A stretch of DNA of 64,000 nt. Source: Talpa occidentalis. Taxonomy: Eukaryota > Chordata > Mammalia > Eulipotyphla > Talpidae. The translations under genes and the position numbers were made by a program. Below, piece by piece: positions 50,291-59,400 of the stretch. Position 1 is the first letter of the stretch, and each line of letters opens with the position of its first letter. The notes beneath the pieces were generated by a model that saw nothing but the letters and a program-made list of their open reading frames with translations, was not told the DNA's origin and ran no database searches. Location: assembly GCF_014898055.3 (NCBI RefSeq), contig NW_023603184.1, positions 150,726,149-150,790,148 of the forward strand, in the 5' to 3' direction.

Positions 50291-50698
50291 GGGCCGCCCT
50301 CACGAGGGGCCTCCAGGGAAAGACGCGAGGGCTTCGCGCGCCCTCCGCAGCGACGCCCGCTGACCGCGACGCGGCTCCGCTACTCCAGGCCGTGGACAGC
50401 CCCCCTGGCCAGCCCGAGCCCTGGGCCCGGCCCGTGCGCCCGGTGCCACCCGCTGGGGCCATGGGCCGGCGTGCGCCCCCTCCTGTTGGCGCTTCTGCGG
50501 CTCACTCTGAGAAGATAGTCCGTTCCTCTTGTTTTCCAACATCAGAAAACTTCATTTTGGGGAAACACACCCGTTACCCAAGCGATGTGCTTGTGAGCCC
50601 TGGGGGGGAGGGCGTCGGGCTGGGTGGTCGTCTTTCACCCCCTTCCCATCCTCCCTTGGCCCTTCTCGCGGGGACCCTCCCTCATTCCAGGCGCCGGT

Positions 50699-50730
50699 GG
50701 AGCCTGTGGAGCCTGTGGAGCCTGTGGCCT
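50699..50730. repeat. 9-base tandem repeat (GGAGCCTGT), three copies
   Basis: GGAGCCTGT repeated three times with a partial fourth, in the intergenic region. Confidence 0.8.
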
Positions 50731-52999
50731 GGGCTTCCTGGGCTGGCTGCAGTGGCTGCCCCTCCCGCAGGGCCTGGCGCCGGCCTCTGCCCCTCCCCGG
50801 GCCCTTTCCTCTTCGCCCCGCATGGCACCCGCCAGCCGGCTCCTCTCCAGACCTGGGCTGGCCCCCGCTGACATGGGGGAGGTCAGGCTCTATCGGGAGC
50901 CCCTGGGCCAGGAGGGGCCTCGGCCTCTGTCTGTGGTGAGCGGTCGCCCCCCAACCCTGCAGCAGCCTCCTCCCGACCCCCGACGCAGCGGCAGACTCTG
51001 GCCGCGTTTGTTCCTGACAGAAGACTTGGCACCACAGGAAAGAATCCCGCAGGGTCAGAGGACAGAGCCCGAGGCAGAGACCACAGCAAGCTCCCCCTGG
51101 GGCTCCAGAGGCGGGTCCTTTCAGCCTCTCCAGCCTCCGGCAGCACCTGCGTCCCATGTGTCTACATCTCAAGCCCCTGCCCCCCTTCTCATAAAGACCC
51201 CTGTGTTGGATTTAGCCGCCCACACCCAGGGGGCTGAGAGCCCCAATTCCATCTGCAAAACCCTTTTCCAAGCAGGTTCCATTCACAGCACATCTTCTGG
51301 GGCCACTCTTTGCCCCTCCACACTGGACCAGGGTCTGTGGGCAGCACCAGCTTTCTCCCCCTGCACCTTGGACCAGGCAGAGGCTGGAGGAATGCCCTGT
51401 GGACTCTGCTGAAAGGGGGAGCCCTAGGGGAACCCCACGTCTGGCGGCAGAGATAGGATGCTCCCTGCAGTGGGAAGTGAAGCGGGAAGAGATCAGTGTG
51501 ACCTGGTGTGGGTGGCGGTTGGGGGGAGCTGGGAGGCAGGTGTCCCTGGTGGGGAGTGGATTGGGGACATCTCTGGTGAGCTGGAGGGGCCTCCTGGGCA
51601 GTGCGGGCAAGGAGGGAAGGGGCCTGGTGTGTGCTGGGTTCCAGAAGGGGGTTGTGGGAGCTGTAGTAGGAGGAATGCCCAGCCGGGGACCGAGAGTGGA
51701 CCCCAGGATCACCATGGACTGGGGCTGCTGGACTGAGGGGGGCTCCGCAGGCCGGAAACACTGACCTCTCCTTGTGTGGTAAGGGAGGGCGCTGGGGTGA
51801 GATCCCAGTAGTGGGGTCTTAAAACTGGAAGTCCTGTATTCTAGAACCTTCTCAATGGGCGAACTGGGGTGGCTGTGACATGGAGTGTTATTCTCTAAGA
51901 AGTGTGACCTCTGCTGAATGTCACTGCTCCCTGGGGCCTGGGGCCAGGCCTTCGCACCTCTGAGTCCCCGTCCCCCACCCCAGGGGCCAGCTGGGGAGGT
52001 GCAGGACATGAGTGATAAGGGCAATGCGGGAGGGAGGAGAGAGCTACGCCCCCCAGCCCTGGGGCTGGGCACGAAGGTGGGGGGGCTCTGCCCGGCCCAC
52101 AGCTGGAGCTACCGCCTCTGGACCCTGCAGGCCAGGCTCCCTCCTCCCGTTTTCTTCAGCGGCTGAGCTACACTAGTAACCATGAAGGTCAGCCCTTCCC
52201 AAGCGTCCAGCTGGGTGCATCTCTGGGTAACCACCCTCGGAGCTCTTCATCTTCCCAACTCACATGCATCCTCCGGGCCCTTTCTCCACCCGGGGGCCGG
52301 GCTCCTAACACCGAGGGTTAGTGTTTCTGTGGCTAATGTCACCGAGGGCACCAGGAGCACCAGCCGGAAGCCCTCCCCTGTTGAGGGCTATCAGGGTCCC
52401 ACAGCCAGGGCTGTGGCCCGGTTTATCTCTCCAGCCCTGAGCGTGCACAGCTCAGTGCCCTGCCCTGCTCGGGTGGGGGTGTCTGGGCCTGGCGGCCCCT
52501 CCCTCTGGCCGCCTCGGCCCTGCTGTTATCAGGTCTGGACAGTGGCATGGGAGGTGCCTCCCCGGGCCCCCTGGGCTGCAGGGTGCCAACTGGGCCCAGA
52601 TGCCTCCATCCCCGTGCCTCCTCCACTGGCACCTGCCGGGTCCCACTGGGGCGTGTGGAGGGCATTGGGGCGTCCAGGCTGGGGAACCAAAGTGCGGCAC
52701 GCAGGGCCTGGCCGGTCTCAGCAAGCGCGTGCTCTCGCTGACCGCTGCCCCACGACGCTGTTGTGGGCACAGGCTGGCACGGGTCCCTGCCGTCGTGGAG
52801 GGGACTTTGGGGAGGCAGGGCACGCCCAGCCCCGTGGGGCCCCTGCAGCCACCTGCTTGGAGGAACCGAGGGGGAAGCCGCACCTTCGCGCTCACGCTCG
52901 CCCGGGGCCGCTCGCCTGCACGCCGCAGCAGGGACACCCCGGGGCTTGAGCCACTGCTCCCGGGTCGGACCCGGGACGCCCCCATCCCACGGTGCAGAG

Positions 53000-53404
53000 G
53001 TCGGGCTCGAACCCGCTCCAGCCGCCTAGGCCCGGCCCCGCCCACGACTCCCGGCGGGAGGCCACGCCCCTTCGAGGTGGCCCGCCCGTTTCTCCGCGGG
53101 AGGCCACGCCCCCGGGCGTGGCGTGCCCGGCCAATCAGAGCGCCTCGCGCAGGCACGTCCGCGCCGTCTCCAGGTGAGCGAGCTTTCCCAGACTGCTCCG
53201 CGGCCTCCGAGGCGGGGCCGCGGGCCGGCGGGCGCGCCCCCGAGAGCGCGGTCCGGCCGTGGCGCGCGTCCGCCGTCGCGTCTGGAGCCGCCGCGCGTGG
53301 GGCGGGCCCGGAAGTCGCGCCGCCCAGCCCGGCCGCCGGAAGCGGTCGCGGCGTCGCTCCTTCCGGCCGGCGCTCGGGCCGGGCCGGGCCGGGCCGGGGC
53401 GCCC
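53000..53404 (+). promoter_or_regulatory. ASB1: ASB1 CpG-island promoter
   Basis: Contains a CCAAT box (53131-53135, within CCAATCAGAG) and a consensus ETS/GABPA site CCGGAAGT (53308-53315). A duplicated GGGAGGCCACGCCCC element carries GC boxes near 53056 and 53099. A (GGGCC)n run (53376-53398) sits six bases before the ATG. No TATA box is evident. The island continues past exon 1 to about 54.1 kb. Confidence 0.7.
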
Positions 53405-53453
53405 ATGGCGGAGGGCGGCGGCCCCGAGGGCCGCGCCGGGCCGGGGCCCGCAG
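53405..53453 (+). CDS. ASB1: ASB1 exon 1 (residues 1-17)
   Basis: Encodes MAEGGGPEGRAGPGPA plus one base of Gly; human reads MAEGGSPDGRAGPGSA. Donor GTAACG. Confidence 0.92.
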
Positions 53454-56400
53454 GTAACGTGCGCGCGGCCGCCGGGCGGGCCGGGTCGGGCCGGCGCGCC
53501 TCGCGGCCTCTCGCGGTGGGCGGCCGCCGCGGGGCCGGGAGGCGGCTGCGCAGGCGCGTCCGCGCGGGGCCCGGCGGGCGCTCCTGTGACGTGCGGCGGC
53601 GCCTGCGCGGGGGCGTCTCGCCGGGCTCGCTGCTCCGCGGCCGCGGCCAGGAGGGCCTGGCCCCCGACCCAGCTTGTCGCACTGCGGGCGCGGCGCCCCC
53701 TCCCGCGCGCCCCGACCCGGCCTGGCCCTGCGGCGTGGGGACGCCGGCCGGCGAGGGTCGGCCCGCGGGCTCCCGTCGGCGTGCGCTCTGCCCCGGGCCC
53801 GCCGGCCGCGGGTGCGGGTCTGGGACGAGGCCGTGGGGAGAGGGCGGGAGCCAGGCCCGGCTGCGGCGAGCGGGCCCCTCCGCGACAGCCCCGGCCCCTC
53901 GCTGCCTTCGGCCCTGGCGCGCGCAGAGGCCCCGGCCGCGGACTCGAGCTTGTCTTTGGGCCGCGGAGGCCGCTTTGCGCGCGGCTGGAGTGGGTGGGGA
54001 AGAGGCGCGGGGCTCCTGGGCTCCCACTTGCCGGTCAGCCGTTGCCCCGCCCCGCTGAAGCGCGCCCCCTCCTGCTCTGACCTTCGCCCTGCGGGGTGAG
54101 CTGGGGGTGATGGCAGTGGCGCATCGGGTGGACGCCAGGAGGGTGCCCCGGGTCTGGCTGCCCGCCGCTCTGGGCCCGGGAGGGGACATTCCGGGGCGCT
54201 GGGTGTTGGGGAACCTTTGCTGCCCTGCCCACCTGCCCGCGGCCATGGAGTCTCCCCTCTGCTAATGGACTCAAAGAGCAAATCCTGGGGGGGCAAGGGA
54301 ACTTGCTCACTACCCCCTTGTACTGTGGCCAAGACTTGTAGACAGTAGGTGCCCAAAAGGGATTTGACTTGAATCCAAAAAGCGACTTCCGTTATCACAA
54401 CGGGCCCAGACACGGCGGGCAGTGCGGGGTGGGTGGGGCGGGGCGGTCCGGGGGTGCCGAGTTCATCCTTTGCCTTTGCTCCCGTCTCTGCAGTGTTGTC
54501 TCCAAAGCGGTGAGCTGTTGGGGGGCTCCAGTGTGCATGGAGGCGCTCGGCTGCTGGCAGACAGGTCTCTAGGTGTAGGAACGGACTGTTCACATCGTGT
54601 GGGCTGCGGTGACCGAGCCGTGGCCCGTGCAGAGGAACAGCACAGGCTTATTTTCAGTTCCGGCCACTGGCAAGGCCGCAGCCAGGCGCCAGCTGGCCCT
54701 TCTCCCCTTCTGGCTTTGTTCTCAGCACAGCAGGGCAGAGCGGAGCGGCCTGTGCACCTCTGCTGGGGTGCTGGCCGCCCGCCCCGCCCCTCGCAGACGC
54801 TGGTGTCTGTGTCTGTTGCGCTCAGGCCAATGGGTCCCTGTGGGCACCACCCCGGCCTGGCGACTGGCGGGCTTTGGTGGGCATTGAGTTTTGCCCATTT
54901 CCAGCGCCTTTGGTGGTGGCGGGGACTTCCCCAGGGGAGACAGTGTGCATTTGGGGAATAAAGTGGAGTGATCTTATGATGGACTTTCGATGTGATTTTA
55001 CTTTCACTTTGCTGTGCGCCTCATTGACCCTCCCCAGCCCCCAGCATTCAAAAAATGTTACTGGTGTTAGGAATGAGCTAGCTTGGCCCAGGGGGACGTT
55101 CTGCATTTCTGGAGGTGCTGGAGTGTGGGGTGACGATGCTGGAGTTTGGGAGGAGGAGCTGCAGAGGGGGCCATGCAGAGGGCCCCGCCGCCCGAGCTGA
55201 GGGAGCCCCTCTCCGGCTCAGGTTCCAACCTGAAGGAGTGGCTGAGGGAGCAGTTCTGCGACCACCCGCTGGAGCGCTGCGAGGACACGCGGCTGCACGA
55301 CGCGGCCTACGTGGGGGACCTGCAGACGCTCAGGAGCCTGTTGCAAGAGGAGAGCTACCGGAGGTGAGCGTGGCTGCCCTGGCCGGCTGGGGCGGGGGCG
55401 CCCCTGGGTTTGGCGCTTCTGAGGCACGTGGCCCTCTTCGGTTTGCAGGTGACGACCCTGATGCGCGGAGGGTGCCTCCAGGGTCAGGGGCGGGGAGGGA
55501 GTAGCCGGAGAAACTCAGGCAGCCACTAGGAGACAGCCTGGGGGGCGCGCGCCGAGTACCGTCGCTCTTTTCCGGCTCCTTTTGGGCGCCGGCTTCCTCT
55601 TCGCTGCTCCTGGCGCTACCACTGCACCCTCCAGCGGCGGCCCCAGCCTTGCTCTCGCCCCGGAGCAGCACAGAAGGCACAATAAGGCCACCTGTCTTGC
55701 CTGTTTCATCTGTGGGCCCAGACGGCCCACGTGCCACCCCCGGGCCCCCGGTGTCCACGCCTCTCCGCTTCGTGGGCGCTCAGGGGCTGGGCGCAGCCTC
55801 GGGCCAGCTGACTGGGCCATGCTGGGAGCTCAGCCTCTGCCCTCAGTCCCTCGGGCCCCTGCTGCTGGCTCCGCCCTTCCTCACGAAGGTCCCCGGGTCT
55901 CCCTGCTCCTCTCCCCTGGGGACGCGGCGGGGCGGCCAGTCCTTGCTCCCTGGGTGTTCTCCGTGTGCCGGGCTCAGCTTGAGTCTCGGCTAGACGGGAG
56001 GCTCGTCTGCGAGTGGAACCCACTCCACGCTGCCTCCCCCCCCCCCCCCCCGCAGCCTGGCAGCGGGCAGGCCGTGCCTTCTCCTGCTCCTCCCGACATC
56101 ACGGCGTGCTCCCGGCGTGCTCCCGAGAGGAGACGTCAGCATTTTCACGGAGCTCCAGCCGCGCAGAACAGCTTGTCTTACAAAGACCTCAGGCCTTAGG
56201 GGTGAATATTTCATGGCGGACCCCAGCCCAAGGAGATCCTCCCTCGCCCGCGCAAGCGGACCCCAGCGTGCGGCCGCCGGCTGTGTGTGCTCGGGGTGCT
56301 CCTGGGCCGCTTTTTCGCTGCTGGGGCCAGGGAGCGCCCCGTCTCGCCATCCTGGCTTCCTGTTCCTGTGTTTTTTTGGCGACAAGTCCTTTCTCGGCTC

Positions 56401-59400
56401 CTTGGCTGAAAGAGGGAGCCCAGATCTCCTGTGTTTTGGGGGTCACTGTTCAGGGCTCTGGGTCCCCCAAGTTTTGTTCAAAGCTGCATGGGGAGTTGAG
56501 GTGAACCTGCCTTGGTGGTTCAGTGTCCTGCTCGCCACGGCAGGTGCTCTGGCTCAGGTGGTCACTCTGGAGAGCTGTCGGCTGGGAGTCCGCCCCGAGG
56601 GGTCCCTGACTCCCCAGGCCGTCCTCTCCGGGTCAGCGGCGGAGGACCGCGGTGTCGCGGGGCTGTCACATCCGCACCGGCTGTGCTGTCCGCTGCCCCC
56701 TCTGCCTCCCGGCAGACCCTCCGCCAGCAGCGCACTCTGGCCCGGCTCGGGGCTCGCCAGGTCTGGGTGCCAGAGCCCCTCCGGGCCAGCCGGCCTTGCG
56801 CGGTGGACGCTGCTCATCATGGGCCATGGCCTGCGCGGGTGCTGCAGCCCGCACCTGTGCCGGGCGGACACGCCGAGACAGCCCCACACGGAGGTCGGCG
56901 CGGCAGAGCCCGTCGTGTGTGGAGATGGTCGCCCACGCGCAGGGAGTGGGACGCAGCCCCTGGCCACTCGCCCGCGCCCTCACCCGCCCTCTCCCGCCCT
57001 CGCCCGCAGCCGCATCAATGAGAAGTCGGTCTGGTGCTGCGGCTGGCTCCCCTGCACGCCGCTGCGCATCGCGGCCACTGCGGGCCACGGCCACTGCGTG
57101 GACTTCCTGATCCGGAAGGGGGCCGAGGTGGACCTGGTGGACGTGAAGGGGCAGACCGCGCTGTACGTGGCCGTGGTGAACGGACACCTGGAGAGCGCGC
57201 AGATCCTGCTGGCGGCCGGCGCTGACCCCAACGGGAGCCGGCACCACCGCAGCACGCCCGTGTACCACGCTGCGCGCGTGGGCCGCGCCGACATCCTGCA
57301 GGCGCTCATCAGGTCAGTCCCGCGGTGCCGCTCCGGCCCCTGCTCGCCTGCCGTCTGCGTCTTGATTCTTTCCCGCTTCTTTCATTTCACGGGATTTTCC
57401 CCAGGGTTCGGATGGCTTGTGTTTTTCTTTAGCGGTCAAGGCTGTGGCTGGGCCTCAGCGGCTGGCGCTGGCCGCAGCTGCCGAGCCTGGGTGTGAGCCG
57501 GCGTCATGACGCTTGAGCTCCCCGTTGTCCTGAGCGCCGTGGAGGGGAACGTTGTGATAAAATGCTTAGAACGTCCAGTCGTCGTGCATCGTGCATGGGT
57601 AACCCGGACCCTATGTTCTTTCCCGGGGACTCTGATTTTCCCCCAGGCCACCCTCTGCTGTCGAGCTGCCCTGTGGCGGTGCCTGAACCGGAGCACCCGA
57701 CGGGGCGCTGTATTTGCACGGGAGAAGGTGGAGGCCCACGTACTGTGGCCCCGGGGCCCCCTCTCTTCTTGGCCTCTAGCTGCCCCCCACGCTCGGGGCC
57801 TCTTGCGCCCCTCAGGGCCGGGACTCGGCTTCCCCGGCCTGTGCTAACCGAGCTCGTGCCGGGCTGTGGCCCCGGCCCTTGTGGCCCGGGCTTTATCTTA
57901 GGGCTGAGTCTTCCTCGTGTGCTGCTTCCACGGCTGCTCTGGAGCCTGTCTTCTCTTGGAAACACGCGTCATGCTGGCTGTCGCCGGCCTCTGTTGCGCC
58001 CCCGGGTCTCAGCTGTCCTCTCCGTGGCCCGTCCGCGGGCTGTGCTCTGCCGCGCGTGGCGCCGTCTGCTCCCGCTTGCGCCGCCGGACGCCGTTATCAC
58101 GGTTTCTGTGGCTCCACGTCGCCTTTTAGTTTCCCGAGGCCCCTTCCTCGCAGGGGTGCTTCCCTTCGCTCTGGAGGCGCCGCCTTCTGGCCGAGTGCGC
58201 TTCCGGGAGCCTGTTCGCAGCGTTGGGAAGGCCTAGGCCGAGCTCCGGTGCGCCCGCAGTGTGTCGGTGGGGGCGGAGTGAGCCGCGAGGGCCAGGCCTT
58301 CCCTTCACCCGGCGCAGAGCTGCTTTCGCGTGAGCGCGGGGAAGGCGTTTGTTCCGGCAGGAGGTTTTGTGTGTAAGCGGTGGTGAAACTGCCGTGGAGC
58401 CGACCGCGGGTGCCGAGGCGGCCGTGCGCCCTCCCCCGCTGGCTAAGGGCTCCCGCTGATCCTCTGGCCACCTCCTCCCCGCGTCTTGAGACCCGGAGAA
58501 CGGGAGCCGCTGGGTCGGACATGCTGGCGAGTCGGACCACTGATGAAATTCCATCCCTTTCCAGAAAGCCCCCGGGCGTGTCCGGCAGCTCAGGTCACGG
58601 CTGCAGGCTCCACGGAGCAGCGCCGCCGCGGGACATGGCCCTTGCCTCGCGGGCAGCTGGAGCGCGCGGGCACCTGGTCTGTGGACGGGTTGTCTGTGCT
58701 CCAGCCCGGTGCTCTGCGGCCTGATCTGGGGAAGGGGCTGCTGGGGCTCCGTCGCCGAACAGAGCATCACGTCCCGGCCCGCCCTCCTCCCTGCGCTCGT
58801 CTGTGCAGCTCGCTGTCCCTCTGTGAGTCGCCTCTGCTGTCACCCCGGAATTCCTGGTAGCACCTCGCTTTTTAAAAAGCAAGGAGGGGTGTTTCTGTTG
58901 GTGCAAAGCCAGCGTGATTTGCGGTGCTGTCCGGGGGGCTCCTGACCGTGGCCTGACGAGCAGCGGGGACGGTGGACACTGCTCGGGATTACAGGGAACT
59001 GGCTGCCGTCCAGCGTACTTCAGGAGGGCTGTGGGGCCTCTTCCCACGCTCGGCCAATGCTGATTGTCCTCTCGCCCAGAATCACCAACGTCTGGGGACA
59101 CAGTCCCGGGAGCGAGGAGGGAAGCCACGGCTGGAAAGCCCGCTCGGCGCGGGTGGGAGCTGAAACTCTGCTTTCTGCTTGGTGGGCCTCAGCGCGTCCC
59201 TCGTCATCCCGGAGAAGGCGGCGCCCCTGCATCTGCGGGTGGGTGACTGGGAGCGGGGCCTGGGTGCCGGGAGGTGGGGTGGTTCTCCTGCCCGGGTGCT
59301 GCGAGGGGCCGTGGCCACCCCCCCTCCCCCCGCGGGGACTGCTGGCCTGACCAGCCCCTGCCTGTCCCGGCTTCCTGGCTGGATGGGGGGCCTGGGGAGG

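Larger units (their letters stand above)
44731..53000. other. TRAF3IP1-ASB1 intergenic region, no gene recognised
   Basis: About 8.3 kb of GC-rich sequence, free of the SINE family, with several simple arrays listed separately. Open frames on both strands match no family I recognise. An AATAAA at about 46396-46401 has no associated gene. Around 51.2-52.1 kb the sequence is relatively CpG-poor and may be an old inserted element. Confidence 0.5.

Noticed and set aside
50624..51412. 262-codon plus-strand frame in the intergenic region
   Set aside because: Crosses a 9-base tandem repeat (GACGACGA-like peptide) and changes composition midway; no conserved motif.
52452..54593. 713-codon minus-strand frame over the ASB1 promoter
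   Set aside because: Antisense to the CpG island and exon 1, low-complexity Arg/Pro/Ala, no family match.
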